Shown: positions 16,069 to 25,610 of the stretch, piece after piece
How positions within the stretch are numbered: position 1 is the first letter of the stretch
Layout of the letters: every line of letters starts with the position of its first letter
Source: Cyanobium sp. WAJ14-Wanaka
Lineage (GTDB): Bacteria > Cyanobacteriota > Cyanobacteriia > PCC-6307 > Cyanobiaceae
Length of the DNA: 64,000 nt
Direction of reading: 5' to 3'
NCBI RefSeq assembly: GCF_024345375.1
Contig: NZ_JAGQAZ010000001.1
Span: 434,001-498,000, forward strand
The notes under the pieces: model-generated
The model's database searches: none
Seen by the model: only the letters and a program-made list of their open reading frames with translations
Told to the model about the DNA's origin: nothing
Translations under genes and position numbers: made by a program

Positions 16069-16473
16069 ATGCCTGTCTTCCAGAACGCCTTTGGCTCCCT
16101 GCTTTCCCTGGCACCGAGCCCCCTATTTGCCAAGGCACGCCAGCTGTACCTGCGCAAGTACCCCCTCGAAACCACCCCCGCGGCCAGTGCAGAGCCCCTG
16201 GCCAACTTCCGAACATTTCTCCTGGAGGAAACGGTTCAGGAATCCAGCGAAGGCGTGTTGCGGGTTCGATCGGAAGGCTTTGCCGTGGTCCATTGGCAGG
16301 CAGGCCAAACAACCCTCTCCAACTACCGCACCTATCTGCTGCAGCGCTGGCAAATCGAGCCAGACAGCCTCGAATTGATGGTTGAACCATGGTTTCGAGA
16401 GGGCGGAGCCTGGGCCCTCTTTCGCACTCCAGCGGTCTACGAACGCTCGTTTACCCCCGCACCCCAGCCCTAG
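16069..16473 (+). CDS. Conserved hypothetical protein
   Basis: About 134 residues from ATG 16069; the frame also opens at TTG 16015. No signal peptide or long membrane helix. It contains RQLYLRKYPLET, a mid-region VRSEGFAVVHW and NYRTYLLQRWQIEPDSLELMVEPWF, mixed alpha/beta and rich in Trp and aromatic residues. I do not recognise the family. It is divergent from the nitroreductase (gap about 70 bases) and converges on the DUF2103 gene (13-base gap). Confidence 0.6.
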   Translation: MPVFQNAFGSLLSLAPSPLFAKARQLYLRKYPLETTPAASAEPLANFRTFLLEETVQESSEGVLRVRSEGFAVVHWQAGQTTLSNYRTYLLQRWQIEPDSLELMVEPWFREGGAWALFRTPAVYERSFTPAPQP

Positions 16474-16486
16474 CAATCAGCTGGCC

Positions 16487-16771
16487 CTAGCTGGCGTCGG
16501 CCGCCAGGTTATTGAGCCGCTCCTGTAGCAGCTCCTGACTCCAGTTGCAAACCACAAAGACCTCCTGGGCACTTGTGCCCCGGCGGGCCATCAGCTTGTA
16601 GCCCCCCCGAATCGGCGCCGATACCCGTAGCCGCAAACCAATTGATCGCCCTCGTACCCGGCTGATCACCGCCGGGGTGATGGTTTCAATCCCCGGTTCC
16701 TTGACCAGCTTTTGCAGCAGGGGGATCAGCCCCTCCACATAGGTGCTGTGGGTGATGACCAGGCGACCCAT
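16487..16771 (-). CDS. DUF2103 domain-containing protein
   Basis: A 94-residue protein beginning GRLVITHSTYVEGLIPLLQKL and continuing with ITPAVISRVRGRS and LMARRGTSAQEVFVVC, matching DUF2103, a small conserved family once predicted to bind metal. Function unknown. It lies 12 bases downstream of clpS on the same strand and is probably co-transcribed with it. Confidence 0.78.
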   Translation of the reverse strand: MGRLVITHSTYVEGLIPLLQKLVKEPGIETITPAVISRVRGRSIGLRLRVSAPIRGGYKLMARRGTSAQEVFVVCNWSQELLQERLNNLAADAS

Positions 16772-16783
16772 TGCTGTCCTCGG

Positions 16784-17140
16784 TTAGGCCGCCTCGAGGG
16801 GAGCCATGGTGAGTCCCTCGGCGCCGAGTTGCTGGTGGTAGAGCTCGGCCTGCTCCTGGGGCCCGCTCCAAACGATCGCTACCCCCTCCTGGTCAATCCT
16901 GTGGGCTAATTCCCAGGCCTGGTCGGGCTGCATGGCAGGGATGTAACGCACCAGGCAATCCACCACATGCTCAAAGGTATTGACCTCATCGTTGAGCACC
17001 ACAACCTTGAAATTGGGATAGGGGGCCCGCACCAGGCTTCTCTCTTGAACAGTCTGGCGTCCTTGAACAGCTGCTACAAAATTGGGGGATATGGCCAAGG
17101 CAGGGGCTCGCTCCAGATCCCAGCCTAGGTAAGCTGCCAT
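16784..17140 (-). CDS. clpS: ATP-dependent Clp protease adaptor ClpS
   Basis: ClpS delivers proteins with destabilising N-terminal residues to ClpAP/ClpCP. The core is clear: [28 protein letters not shown], with the conserved NDE/T-F-VV signature that forms the N-degron pocket, then [19 protein letters not shown] and [19 protein letters not shown]. The frame extends to 17329, which would add 63 unlike-coding residues and overlap a small gene on the other strand; ATG 17140 leaves about 40 residues before the core, usual for the family. ATG 17236 is another option. DUF2103 follows in the same orientation. Confidence 0.9.
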   Translation of the reverse strand: MAAYLGWDLERAPALAISPNFVAAVQGRQTVQERSLVRAPYPNFKVVVLNDEVNTFEHVVDCLVRYIPAMQPDQAWELAHRIDQEGVAIVWSGPQEQAELYHQQLGAEGLTMAPLEAA

Positions 17141-17307
17141 CAGCTTTTGTTTGACACCATGCTGATTACCGCTGGTTGGGCGTCGCTTGCAGCCCTGTTC
17201 AGCTTCTCGATCGCCATGGTTGTTTGGGGTCGCCATGGCGACAACAGCATCAAGTTCTGAGCTGCTGTCAGCGCGATTTTTGAGCCTTCCTTCGGCGATC
17301 CCTAGCT

Positions 17308-17460
17308 TTGGCTGAGCTCTCCATTTCAAGCTCCCAGCTGCTCTCAGGCCTGGCCGTAGTGCTGTTGGTCTTTGTCAGCGGCGGAGTTATCTATCTCTCC
17401 ACAGTTGAATGGCGCGACAGACGGCGGCGCAAGGCTGGCCCAACTTCCCGTCGCAGCTAA
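17308..17460 (+). CDS. Small single-pass membrane protein (hypothetical)
   Basis: A 50-residue ORF from TTG 17308: LSGLAVVLLVFVSGGVIYL is one transmembrane helix, followed by STVEWRDRRRRKAGPTSRRS, a strongly basic tail expected on the cytoplasmic side by the positive-inside rule. The amphiphilic order and clear stop argue for a real gene, though no good Shine-Dalgarno is seen. It overlaps the following 450-residue ORF by 52 bases in a different frame, so either that gene starts later or the two are coupled. Family not recognised. Confidence 0.5.
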   Translation: MAELSISSSQLLSGLAVVLLVFVSGGVIYLSTVEWRDRRRRKAGPTSRRS

Positions 17461-18758
17461 GGGCAACTTCTGCAGCGGTAGGCCTGCTGGTGATCTTGCC
17501 GGCCCTATCCCTATCCCTGTTCCCCAGGCCCAGGGCCCAGGGACTGGAGCGCCTACTCGGCCACGCATCCCTGCTGCAGAGCTTTCCGGTTCAGCCCCGC
17601 TTGGCTACGCCGCCCCTTTGGAACCAATTGCTGGGCCCCCAACTTGCCAACCAGGCCTGGAATCGCCCCGGTCTGTGGTGGCAATTCTGGGCTGAACACG
17701 GCAATGGCCAGCCCTTCCTCGCTATTTCCTGGGCGGCCCTTTCCAGCCAGGCCCAACGCCAGCTTCCTGCCAACAGCCTGCGGGTCGATGACCTCCTGGT
17801 TGTAGCTCCAGATCCCCTCTCCCAGAAGCTGTTGGGCGGGGAGTTACGCACCAAGCAAAGGCGGGGCAGGGGCCTGGATCAGCGCTGTCTGGGCCGGCTC
17901 CAACAGCAACAGTCCGTTTACTGGCGCCCGGCCGGCCTGGGGGCCCTGCTTGGTCCGATGGCTCCCCTGTTGCAGCGCTTCCAGCAGGGCTGCATGAGCT
18001 TTGAGCTGCAAGGTAACCAGCTCCTGTTTTCCGGGGAGAGCACCGCCACCGAGGGCCTCTGGGTGGATGGCCTGAGGGCGTCTTCCCCCAGCAACAGCAG
18101 CCAACCCCTTGATGCAAAGGTTTTGCTCGAAATGGGCGGCCCTGGCCTGGGAATCCTGCTCGATGGTTTGTTGAACCGCCAGTTGGTTCGCCAGCCCCTG
18201 CAGGACCGCTATGGCATCGGCGCTTCCCAGCTCGCCGTAATCCGCAAAACCCCATTTGTTCTGCAGCTCAGGCCCGTGGCCAAGGGGCCCTTCCAGGCAG
18301 CTCTGCAATTGCACCTGGCCGTTGGCAATCAGCGACGGGCCTGGGCAGAGATTCTCCAGGGCCTGCGCCAACCCCTGCTGGCCCAAGGCCTGAGCGACGG
18401 ACCTGCAGTCCCCAGTGCGCCCGCGGCGACAATCCGCTCCACTGCCCTGCCTGCGGCCCAGTGGCGCAATGGCGACGGCGTCCTGTTGGGTGGCTGGCGC
18501 TGGCTCGTCCAAGCGGGCCGAGACCCCGAGCTCCTGGTTTTCCTTGGCCCCGATCAAGCTGGCCCCGATCCCGCTGGCTCCTATACCCAAACAGAGCTAC
18601 GCCTCAGGCCAGCGGCCCTAGCCCGGCTGAACCTGTTGCCCCCCGATTTGCCGGGCGCCGTGCAGAGGTCCGTGCAGCTAGAGCTGGCCGCGGGAGGTGT
18701 CCCATCCCAACCACTCAGCCAGCTGTCGGGGCGCTTGCAATGGGATCGCCTTCGCTAG
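17409..18758 (+). CDS. Hypothetical membrane-anchored protein
   Basis: A 449-residue protein with one hydrophobic segment near the N-terminus (SAAVGLLVILPALSLSLF, residues about 21-38), a likely uncleaved signal-anchor, and a long soluble part rich in Gln, Leu and Pro. Recurrent features such as GPMAPLLQRFQQGCMSFELQG and QRRAWAEILQGLRQPLL distantly recall DUF3352-type cyanobacterial exported proteins, but I cannot confirm that. The N-terminal 17 residues overlap the small membrane gene and a GTG at 17490 could be the true start. It converges on thf1 with a 44 bp overlap. Confidence 0.6.
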   Translation: MARQTAAQGWPNFPSQLRATSAAVGLLVILPALSLSLFPRPRAQGLERLLGHASLLQSFPVQPRLATPPLWNQLLGPQLANQAWNRPGLWWQFWAEHGNGQPFLAISWAALSSQAQRQLPANSLRVDDLLVVAPDPLSQKLLGGELRTKQRRGRGLDQRCLGRLQQQQSVYWRPAGLGALLGPMAPLLQRFQQGCMSFELQGNQLLFSGESTATEGLWVDGLRASSPSNSSQPLDAKVLLEMGGPGLGILLDGLLNRQLVRQPLQDRYGIGASQLAVIRKTPFVLQLRPVAKGPFQAALQLHLAVGNQRRAWAEILQGLRQPLLAQGLSDGPAVPSAPAATIRSTALPAAQWRNGDGVLLGGWRWLVQAGRDPELLVFLGPDQAGPDPAGSYTQTELRLRPAALARLNLLPPDLPGAVQRSVQLELAAGGVPSQPLSQLSGRLQWDRLR

Positions 18759-19461
18759 CCGCTTCTCCACTGGCTGCAGCCGCCGCCCCAGCCTTGCTTT
18801 CCTCAAGAATCCGTTCGCGCTTGCGGCGATCAGCGGCGAGGGTTTCTTCCATTAATTCAACCGCCTGGGCCATCTTCTCCAGGTTGCTGGCATAGAGGCT
18901 GATGTCCTTGTCGAGGCGATCGCGCATCAAGCCCATCGATGCGCCCAGGTCGTGGGCATAGCTGCGCAGGGCTGCCTGGTCCATGGCGTCGGCGCCCTGG
19001 GCCTGCTCAAGCAGGCACAAAAGACCAACGGCCATCAGCCTGGAGTAGTGGAAATCTGGCCGCTGGATGCTGGCAAGTGCCGAGGCCAGGGGCTGGGGAG
19101 CCCCCTTGCCCTGCTGCTCAACCCATTGTTTTACCGCATCAACACTGTGCTCACCCATGGCAGCCATGGCGGATTCAGCCTGCTGGCGCAGCTTCTGGGC
19201 ATCGAAACCCGAGGCACTGCAGAGGGCTGAGAGCAGTGCCTGGCGATGGCCTTCGGGCTTGTAGCCCTTGGCAAAGCCGTCAAATACCTGGATCAGGCCG
19301 CAGGCAAAGAGCGCGTCGGCCTGGAAGCCCTGTTGCCGGCTGAGCAGGTGCAATTCCACCAACAGCTCGTCCACCATGCGGCGGTGCAGCGGAGCAATCA
19401 CATAGGGGAAGGCCTGGTGGAAGGCGCGCTTGCTATCGGCAACGGTTAGGGCAACGCCCAC
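18715..19461 (-). CDS. thf1: Photosystem II biogenesis protein Psb29 / Thf1
   Basis: Thf1/Psb29 is needed for normal PSII assembly and repair and stabilises FtsH proteases. The 248-residue protein carries the family's opening TVADSKRAFHQAFPYVIAPLHRRMVDELLVELHLL, then FACGLIQVFDGFAKGYKPE and FHYSRLMAVGLL, and a C-terminal coiled region (LYASNLEKMAQAVELMEETLAADRRKRERILEE, split here for description) ending in an Ala/Gly-rich tail. The nearby divergent clpP and the convergent ftsH make a protease-PSII-repair neighbourhood, consistent with the reported dependence of FtsH on Thf1. Confidence 0.95.
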   Translation of the reverse strand: MGVALTVADSKRAFHQAFPYVIAPLHRRMVDELLVELHLLSRQQGFQADALFACGLIQVFDGFAKGYKPEGHRQALLSALCSASGFDAQKLRQQAESAMAAMGEHSVDAVKQWVEQQGKGAPQPLASALASIQRPDFHYSRLMAVGLLCLLEQAQGADAMDQAALRSYAHDLGASMGLMRDRLDKDISLYASNLEKMAQAVELMEETLAADRRKRERILEESKAGAAAAASGEAASEGDPIASAPTAG

Positions 19462-19536
19462 GCTTGTACTCCTAAGGGTCCGACGACCCTAGCGGCTCAA
19501 GATCAGTAAGATCGAGCCAGATTTCAGACTTGCCCC

Positions 19537-20127
19537 ATGATCCCGATTGTCATTGAAGAGTCGGGCAGAGGCGAAAGGGCATTCGACATCTATTCCCGCC
19601 TGCTGCGGGAGCGCATCATCTTCCTCGGCGAACCGGTCACTGCCGAATCAGCCAATCGGGTTGTGGCCCAATTGCTGTTTCTGGAGGCGGAGGATCCCGA
19701 AAAAGATATTTTCATGTACATAAACTCCCCGGGGGGCTCCGTATATGACGGCCTCGGCATCTTTGACACCATGCAGCACATCAAGCCCGATGTGCAGACC
19801 GTGTGTGTGGGCCTAGCAGCCTCGATGGGTGCCTTCCTGCTCTGTGCTGGCACCAGGGGCAAACGCAGCAGCCTTACCCACTCGCGGATCATGATTCACC
19901 AGCCCCTTGGCGGGGCTAGGGGCCAGGCCAGCGATATCCGCATCCAGGCCGATGAGATTCTCTATCTCAAGAAAAAGCTTAACCAAGAGTTGGCCGACCG
20001 CACCAGCCAGCCCCTCAGCCGCATTGAAGAAGACACTGACCGCGACTTCTTCATGTCTCCGGCTGAAGCGGTGGCCTATGGCCTAATCGACAAGGTGATC
20101 GAAAAGCGCCCAGTGCGGCCTGTTTAG
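19537..20127 (+). CDS. clpP: ATP-dependent Clp protease proteolytic subunit
   Basis: A serine protease subunit forming tetradecameric rings with ClpC/ClpX. The catalytic serine is in GLAASMGAF (Ser96), the histidine in [10 protein letters not shown] (His121), and the aspartate in [11 protein letters not shown] near residue 170; all three are present. The 196-residue length is standard. ATG 19537 is divergent from thf1 (75-base spacer). Its stop shares TTAG (20124-20127) with the ftsH stop. Cyanobacteria carry several clpP paralogues; the exact one is not assigned. Confidence 0.96.
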   Translation: MIPIVIEESGRGERAFDIYSRLLRERIIFLGEPVTAESANRVVAQLLFLEAEDPEKDIFMYINSPGGSVYDGLGIFDTMQHIKPDVQTVCVGLAASMGAFLLCAGTRGKRSSLTHSRIMIHQPLGGARGQASDIRIQADEILYLKKKLNQELADRTSQPLSRIEEDTDRDFFMSPAEAVAYGLIDKVIEKRPVRPV

Positions 20128-22061
20128 GAGGCTGCAGAATCCTTGAGCAGGGGTGAATAACGCTCCTTCTCAGGGATGGTGGCGAACTCGCTGACGATTG
20201 CCCGGAATTCGTCGCCATCAAGGCTTTCCTTTTCAATCAGCAGTTCCACAACCCGATCCATGCAGTCGCGGTGGGCGGCCACCAGGCTCACGGTTTCTGC
20301 GTAGCAGTTGTGGACCATCTCCCGCACGGCATCGTCAACCTTGCTGGCGAGTCGATCGGAACCGTCGCTGCGGGTCATCAGGTCGCGACCAAGGAATACC
20401 TCCTGGTTGCCAGCCTCAAGGGAAAACTGACCCACCTCACTCATGCCGAAACGGGTAACCATTTGGCGTGCAATGGAAGCCACCTGCTGGATGTCGCCGC
20501 CTGCTCCTGTGGTTACTTCTGCGTAGCCAAAGACCACATCTTCTGCTGCCCTGCCGCCGAGGGCACCCATGATGCGGGCCCGCAATTGGGAGCGGCTCAC
20601 CAGCATCTGCTCCTCATCTGGGGAGAACCAGGTGAGGCCCTGGGCTTGGCCCCGGGGAATCAGGGTTACTTTCTGGACTGGATCGTGGGCCTTAACCAGG
20701 GTGCCCACTAGGGCGTGGCCGACCTCGTGGTAGGCGATCAGGCGCTTGCTACGGCCATCGGTGAGGGGCTTGCCCTCCATGCCGGCGATGATCCGATCAA
20801 CGGCATCGTCGATTTCAGCTAGGCCAGTTGCCTCCTTGCGGCGGCGAGCGGTAAGGATTGCCGCCTCATTCAGCAGGTTTGCTAGATCGGCTCCCGAGAA
20901 GCCGGGGGTGCGCCTGGCAATGGCCTCAAGACTCACATCATCGGCAAGTTTCTTGTCGCGGGAGTGCACATTCAGAATTGAAAGCCTGCCCTTGATATCA
21001 GGCACATCTACCTGCACCTGACGGTCAAAGCGACCAGGCCGAAGCAGGGCTGAATCGAGCACATCCGCCCGGTTTGTGGCGGCAATGATGATGATGCCGC
21101 TATTGCCCTCAAATCCATCCATCTCTGTAAGCAACTGGTTGAGGGTCTGCTCCCTCTCGTCGTTGCCACCGCCTACCCCAGCTCCCCGCTGACGACCAAC
21201 GGCATCAATTTCGTCGATAAAAATTATGCAGGGGCTGTTCTCCTTGGCCCGCTTAAACAGGTCACGCACCCGGGAGGCGCCCACGCCCACAAACATCTCC
21301 ACAAATTCGGAACCAGAAAGGGAGAAGAAGGGCACGCCGGCTTCACCGGCAATTGCTTTGGCAAGCAGGGTTTTACCCGTACCAGGGGGGCCCACCAGAA
21401 GCACACCCTTGGGAATCTTTGCGCCCACAGAGGTGAAGCGCTCAGGCGTCTTGAGGAAGGTAACCACCTCTTGGAGGTCCTGTTTGGCCTCTTCGACCCC
21501 AGCCACGTCGTCAAATTTGACGCCCGTTTCGGCTTCCATGGCAAAGCGCGCCTTGGTCTTGCCGAATTGCATCGCCTGGCCTGGGCCGCCTGGCATGCCG
21601 TTGGACCGGCGCGCCAGAAGGATTAGGGAGCCGATTAGGAGCAGGGGGAAGAGCAGGTTGCCCAGCAGGCCCAGCACTGGTGGGGTGGGCTTGGGGGGAT
21701 GGATGTCGAAGCTGATGCCCTGCTCCTTGAGCTTGTTGACCAGCTCAGGGGCCAGGCCAGGCAGGTCGACCCTTAGGCGTTGAACCCGGTTGTCGAGGTC
21801 CGGATCTACCGCCTCTATGACGGCACTTCGGCCGCCATCAAAAATATCCACCGCCGTTACCCGGCCAGCGTCCACGTAGTCGAGGAAGCGGCCGTAGCTC
21901 ATGCGGGCCACCGCAGCATTGCGGGGGGCCACCGTGGCTGGAGCAGCTCCGGTGCTGCCCAGTTGGGCCGTTCCACCAGAGCTGAGGAGCTGCCATCCGA
22001 AGAATGCGGCCACTGCAAGGGGCAGGGCCCAGAGGGCAATCAGGCGCCAGCGCTGGTTCAT
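20124..22061 (-). CDS. ftsH: ATP-dependent zinc metalloprotease FtsH
   Basis: A 645-residue membrane AAA+ protease. Two N-terminal membrane helices ([20 protein letters not shown]; a second near [19 protein letters not shown]) flank a lumenal/periplasmic domain. The AAA module shows Walker A GPPGTGKT (about residue 223), Walker [12 protein letters not shown] and second region of homology [19 protein letters not shown]. The zinc site AYHEVGHAL lies near residue 443. Thylakoid FtsH degrades photodamaged D1; which cyanobacterial FtsH this is remains open. It is tail-to-tail with clpP and close to thf1. Confidence 0.97.
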   Translation of the reverse strand: MNQRWRLIALWALPLAVAAFFGWQLLSSGGTAQLGSTGAAPATVAPRNAAVARMSYGRFLDYVDAGRVTAVDIFDGGRSAVIEAVDPDLDNRVQRLRVDLPGLAPELVNKLKEQGISFDIHPPKPTPPVLGLLGNLLFPLLLIGSLILLARRSNGMPGGPGQAMQFGKTKARFAMEAETGVKFDDVAGVEEAKQDLQEVVTFLKTPERFTSVGAKIPKGVLLVGPPGTGKTLLAKAIAGEAGVPFFSLSGSEFVEMFVGVGASRVRDLFKRAKENSPCIIFIDEIDAVGRQRGAGVGGGNDEREQTLNQLLTEMDGFEGNSGIIIIAATNRADVLDSALLRPGRFDRQVQVDVPDIKGRLSILNVHSRDKKLADDVSLEAIARRTPGFSGADLANLLNEAAILTARRRKEATGLAEIDDAVDRIIAGMEGKPLTDGRSKRLIAYHEVGHALVGTLVKAHDPVQKVTLIPRGQAQGLTWFSPDEEQMLVSRSQLRARIMGALGGRAAEDVVFGYAEVTTGAGGDIQQVASIARQMVTRFGMSEVGQFSLEAGNQEVFLGRDLMTRSDGSDRLASKVDDAVREMVHNCYAETVSLVAAHRDCMDRVVELLIEKESLDGDEFRAIVSEFATIPEKERYSPLLKDSAAS

Positions 22062-22128
22062 AGCTGAGAGACTTGTTTAACAACTGTAACGTTGCCGCCC
22101 CACCTCCGTTTTAGTTGCTAGCCGGCTA

Positions 22129-22404
22129 TCAGGCTGCCACCCAGTGCTGTTGGGGCTGGGCTTGTTCCTGGGGTTTGGGCTGGGGTTGCTCCAGGAGCAG
22201 GGTTGAGGCCAAAAAGTGCTCCACCAGTTCTGGTCCACCCAGGCTGTGGGTCCAAATTTCAATTTCAGCGCTCTTGGGGCATTCAAAACTGAGCAGGTCG
22301 AAGGGAAACACCACCCGCTCTAAAAAGAACTCTTCAGGACCAACACAGCGCAGGATCACCATCCGATCGGTTGCGTTGCGGTAGCCGCAGGCGAAGAGCT
22401 CCAC
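22129..22404 (-). CDS. DUF1830 domain-containing protein
   Basis: A 91-residue protein with the DUF1830 core: CGYRNATDRMVILRCVGPEEFFLERVVFPFDLLSF in outline, then EIWTHSLGGPELVE. This family is confined mainly to cyanobacteria and has no known function. It starts at GTG 22404; a TAG lies seven codons upstream in the same frame, so a longer start is excluded. The last 20 residues are Gln/Pro-rich. It lies alone between ftsH and the MacB-like permease, all on the minus strand; the rest of the 22062-22528 spacer shows nothing I can identify. Confidence 0.8.
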   Translation of the reverse strand: MELFACGYRNATDRMVILRCVGPEEFFLERVVFPFDLLSFECPKSAEIEIWTHSLGGPELVEHFLASTLLLEQPQPKPQEQAQPQQHWVAA

Positions 22405-22528
22405 GATGAATTGCCAAATATCTCCCTATCAAGACATCACCAGAACCACTGCCCCCGTAGCAGTTGGCACAGATTTGTCTTTTTCAGCATTTCTTTGGTT
22501 TTTGGCCGGTTCAATCTCCACGGCTGGC

Positions 22529-23758
22529 CTAGAGGCTGCGGAGGGCTGCGATCGGATCTAGGCGCGCTGCCCGTCGGGCGGGCACCACCCCAAAAAACAG
22601 GCCGATCGAGCCAGAGAGGAGCACCGTCACCAAAACCGTGCCGGCCCCAATTGTGGCGGGCAGGGGAGTTACGGCGGCCACGATGCCAATGGCACCCATG
22701 CCTAGGCCGCTGCCGATCACGCCCCCCAGGATTGAAAGCACCAGGGATTCCACCAGAAATTGCAACAGCACGTCGCCACTGCGGGCCCCAAGGGCCTTGC
22801 GCAGGCCGATTTCCTCGGTGCGTTCGCTAACCGATACCAACATGATGTTCATGATTCCGATGCCGCCCACCAGCAGGGAAACGGCGCCAATGGCCCCCAG
22901 CATCAGGGTCAGTCCACCGGTGATCGTGCTCACAATTGTCAGGGCGTCCTTCTGGGAGCGCACGGCAAAGTCGTCCTCCCGCAGGATCCGGTGCCGCTGC
23001 CGCAGCAGATTGGTGATCTGAAAACTGGCGGCCCCGGTGCTCTCCTGATCCCGGGCTTCCACACTGATGAAATTGAGGCTCACCCCATAGGTGGGATCCC
23101 TGCCCGACAGCTGGCTGACCATGGCGGTCAGGGGCACATAGGCGTTCTCATCCTGGTTTTGGCCAAATACGGCACCCTTGGCCTGGAGTAGGCCAATTAC
23201 TTCGAAGGGTTGGTTGCGAATCCGCAGTTGGCGGCCAATTGCTGGTTTGTTGCCAAAGAGCTTGGTGGCCAGATCCGGGCCAATCACGGCCAGGTTGCGG
23301 GCCCCCTCTAAATCGCCCTTGCTGAAAAAACGTCCCTGGGCCACCTCGAACTGGCGGACCGGTAAAAACTCTGGGGTCACCCCGGCAATGGAGGTGGAGC
23401 TGCTCACCTCCCCCGCCTGGACCACCTCAGAAAGGGTGATTTGGGGAGCCACCCTTTTGACGCTCGGCACCTGCTCGGAGATTGCCTTGGCATCCTCAAG
23501 CACGAGGGTTTTGGGAAAGTCGATGCCCTGACGCCGGGTGTCGTTGTTGCCTGGCACCACAAACAACACGTTGGCCCCCAGGTTGCTGAGCTGGCCTTCG
23601 GCGAGATTTTGGGCACCCCTGCCCACGCCCACAAGGGTGATCACCGATGCGTTGCCGATCACGATGCCCAGCATCGTCAGCAGACTTCTCAAGCGGTTTG
23701 CCCTGAGGGTGCTCAAGGCCATCCCAACGGTTTCAGCCAGGGGCAGATTTTTGGCCAT
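22529..23758 (-). CDS. ABC transporter permease, MacB/FtsX-like
   Basis: A 409-residue protein with MacB topology: an N-terminal TM helix (LRSLLTMLGIVIGNASVITLVGVG), a large periplasmic MacB_PCD domain of about 230 residues, and three C-terminal TM helices in the FtsX domain, including GIGIMNIMLVSVSERTEEIG and LRKALGA, the conserved coupling-loop sequence. MacB permeases couple ATP hydrolysis to export of lipoproteins, peptides or antibiotics as mechanotransducers. No ATPase or membrane fusion protein is adjacent. It follows pyk on the same strand after a nine-base gap. Confidence 0.9.
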   Translation of the reverse strand: MAKNLPLAETVGMALSTLRANRLRSLLTMLGIVIGNASVITLVGVGRGAQNLAEGQLSNLGANVLFVVPGNNDTRRQGIDFPKTLVLEDAKAISEQVPSVKRVAPQITLSEVVQAGEVSSSTSIAGVTPEFLPVRQFEVAQGRFFSKGDLEGARNLAVIGPDLATKLFGNKPAIGRQLRIRNQPFEVIGLLQAKGAVFGQNQDENAYVPLTAMVSQLSGRDPTYGVSLNFISVEARDQESTGAASFQITNLLRQRHRILREDDFAVRSQKDALTIVSTITGGLTLMLGAIGAVSLLVGGIGIMNIMLVSVSERTEEIGLRKALGARSGDVLLQFLVESLVLSILGGVIGSGLGMGAIGIVAAVTPLPATIGAGTVLVTVLLSGSIGLFFGVVPARRAARLDPIAALRSL

Positions 23759-23767
23759 GGCTGCCTA

Positions 23768-25222
23768 CTAAACCGAGGTGCGCCTACCCAGGATGTCGGC
23801 CACGGTGCCCACCTGAACTAAATCAGTCGAACCACTGACCCCCAGCACTGTGCCGGCGGTCTGAACCACCAGGTCGGAATCCTGGAGCAGGCCAAGGTGC
23901 TTGGCCTGGTCAATGGCCACCGCAAAGGTCAGGGCCGGACTGTCCTGCTCTTCCACCAAAAGGGGATTGACGCCCCAGACCAGCTGCAGCTGGCGGGCCA
24001 CATCCTTCTCGCTGGTGATCGCCAGGATTGGGGTGCTGGGCCGGAACTTGCTCACATTGCGGGCCGTGGAACCGGATTTTGTAAGCGGCAGGATTGCGGA
24101 CGCATTCAGTTGTCTGCCGATACTGCCAACGGCCTGGCAGATCGAATTGGAAATGCTTGAGGCCATGTGGTTGTCAACCACCCGGTGGGGGTAGTCCCGC
24201 TCAATGCGCCTGGCAATGGTGGCCATGGTGGCCACAGCTTCCACGGGGAAATCGCCCACGGCACTCTCGTTTGAAAGCATCACCGCATCGGTGCCATCGA
24301 GAATGGCATTGGCCACATCGCTCACTTCGGCCCGGGTGGGCCTGGGGCAGGACACCATCGAGTCGAGCATTTGGGTGGCGGTAATCACCGGAATGCCCAT
24401 GCTGTTGGCCTTGCGGATCAATTCCTTCTGTAGCAGCGGCACCTCCTCGGCGGGCATCTCCACCCCCAGGTCACCCCTGGCCACCATCACGCCATCGCAG
24501 AGGGGCAGGATGTCGTCGATCTGGTCGATCGCTTCGAACTTCTCAATCTTTGCCACCACTGGCGTTTCATGGCCGTGGCTGCGGATCAGGTCGCGGATTT
24601 CGCGCATGTCCGAGGGGTTGCGCACAAAGCTGAGGGCTACCCAATCAACCCCCTGGGCCAGGCCGAATTCCAGATCCACCCGGTCCTTATCGGTAAGGGC
24701 GCGGATCGACAGCTGCACATCCGGGAAGTTCACCCCCTTGTTGTTGGAGAGCACCCCTCCCACTGTCACGGAGCAATAGAGGGTTTGCAGGCCCTGGTCG
24801 ACCCGGTCGACCACCATTTCAACCCGACCGTCGTCGAGCAGGATCCTGCTGCCTGGCACAACCTCATCCGCCAACTTGTCGTAGGTGACATTGGCGATGC
24901 TCTGGTCGCAGGAAACGTTCCGGGATGTAAGGGTGAAGGGATCTCCCTTGGCCAGGGTGATGGGGCCTGCGGCAAAGCGGCCCAGGCGAATTTTGGGGCC
25001 CTGCAGGTCCTGCAGGATCGCAACGTGGATGCCTAGCTCTTCACCAACTTGGCGAATAGTGGCGATGCGGGCAGCGTGCTCGCTGTGGTCGCCGTGGGAG
25101 AAATTGAGGCGGAAGGTGGTTGCGCCGGCCCCGATTAACTCGCGCAGCATTTCAGCTGATTCGGTGGCCGGACCGATTGTGGCCACGATCTTGGTGCGAC
25201 GAGTCAGATCTGGCTTCGGCAT
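23768..25222 (-). CDS. pyk: Pyruvate kinase
   Basis: Converts PEP and ADP to pyruvate and ATP, the last step of glycolysis. The 484-residue protein has RRTKIVATIGPATES, FRLNFSHGDHSEH, ILQDLQGPKIRLG, the active-site stretch VVAKIEKFEAIDQIDDI, VMVARGDLGVEMPAEEVPLLQKELI in outline and ITATQMLDSM, plus the C-terminal allosteric domain (LPLTKSGSTARNVSKFRP). No extra phosphohistidine domain is seen. It is divergent from the MazG-like gene. Confidence 0.97.
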   Translation of the reverse strand: MPKPDLTRRTKIVATIGPATESAEMLRELIGAGATTFRLNFSHGDHSEHAARIATIRQVGEELGIHVAILQDLQGPKIRLGRFAAGPITLAKGDPFTLTSRNVSCDQSIANVTYDKLADEVVPGSRILLDDGRVEMVVDRVDQGLQTLYCSVTVGGVLSNNKGVNFPDVQLSIRALTDKDRVDLEFGLAQGVDWVALSFVRNPSDMREIRDLIRSHGHETPVVAKIEKFEAIDQIDDILPLCDGVMVARGDLGVEMPAEEVPLLQKELIRKANSMGIPVITATQMLDSMVSCPRPTRAEVSDVANAILDGTDAVMLSNESAVGDFPVEAVATMATIARRIERDYPHRVVDNHMASSISNSICQAVGSIGRQLNASAILPLTKSGSTARNVSKFRPSTPILAITSEKDVARQLQLVWGVNPLLVEEQDSPALTFAVAIDQAKHLGLLQDSDLVVQTAGTVLGVSGSTDLVQVGTVADILGRRTSV

Positions 25223-25280
25223 CTGATGGTCATCGGTAAGTCGGAAACTACCATCCGGGCTCCCATCCCCAGGCGTTTCG

Positions 25281-25610
25281 ATGGACTTTCAGGCCTACCA
25301 ACAGCAGTCCCGCTCAACCGCCCGCTACCCCGGCGCCGGTGCAAATCCGATCTACCCCACCCTTGGCCTGAGTGGTGAAGCGGGCGAAGTGGCCGACAAG
25401 GTAAAGAAGGTGCTGCGCGACCAGGGCGGCATTTTTTCGGCCGAAGCGGTGGCCAGCCTCAAGCTGGAATTGGGGGATGTGCTCTGGTACGTGGCCCAAC
25501 TGGCCACAGAGCTGGGCCTAGACCTCGACCAAATCGCCCAGTCCAATCTCGACAAACTGGCCAGTCGCGATGCCCGTAACGTGATCTCAGGCAGTGGCGA
25601 TAACCGTTGA
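25281..25610 (+). CDS. MazG-like nucleoside triphosphate pyrophosphohydrolase
   Basis: A 109-residue all-alpha NTP pyrophosphatase: TLGLSGEAGEVADKVKK supplies the ExxE metal site, and LKLELGDVLWYVAQLATELG the second ExxD. These enzymes hydrolyse (d)NTPs to monophosphates for house-cleaning of damaged nucleotides. ATG 25281. The downstream exported protein gene begins at a TTG overlapping this gene's TGA (TTGA, 25607-25610). Confidence 0.88.
   Translation: MDFQAYQQQSRSTARYPGAGANPIYPTLGLSGEAGEVADKVKKVLRDQGGIFSAEAVASLKLELGDVLWYVAQLATELGLDLDQIAQSNLDKLASRDARNVISGSGDNR

Noticed and set aside
18040-18590. Overlapping antisense frames inside the anchored hypothetical gene, up to 248 codons (17844-18590).
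   Set aside because: The plus-strand frame is longer, carries an N-terminal signal-anchor and ends with the expected tail-to-tail overlap with thf1; the antisense frame lacks a start signal and looks like a codon-bias shadow.
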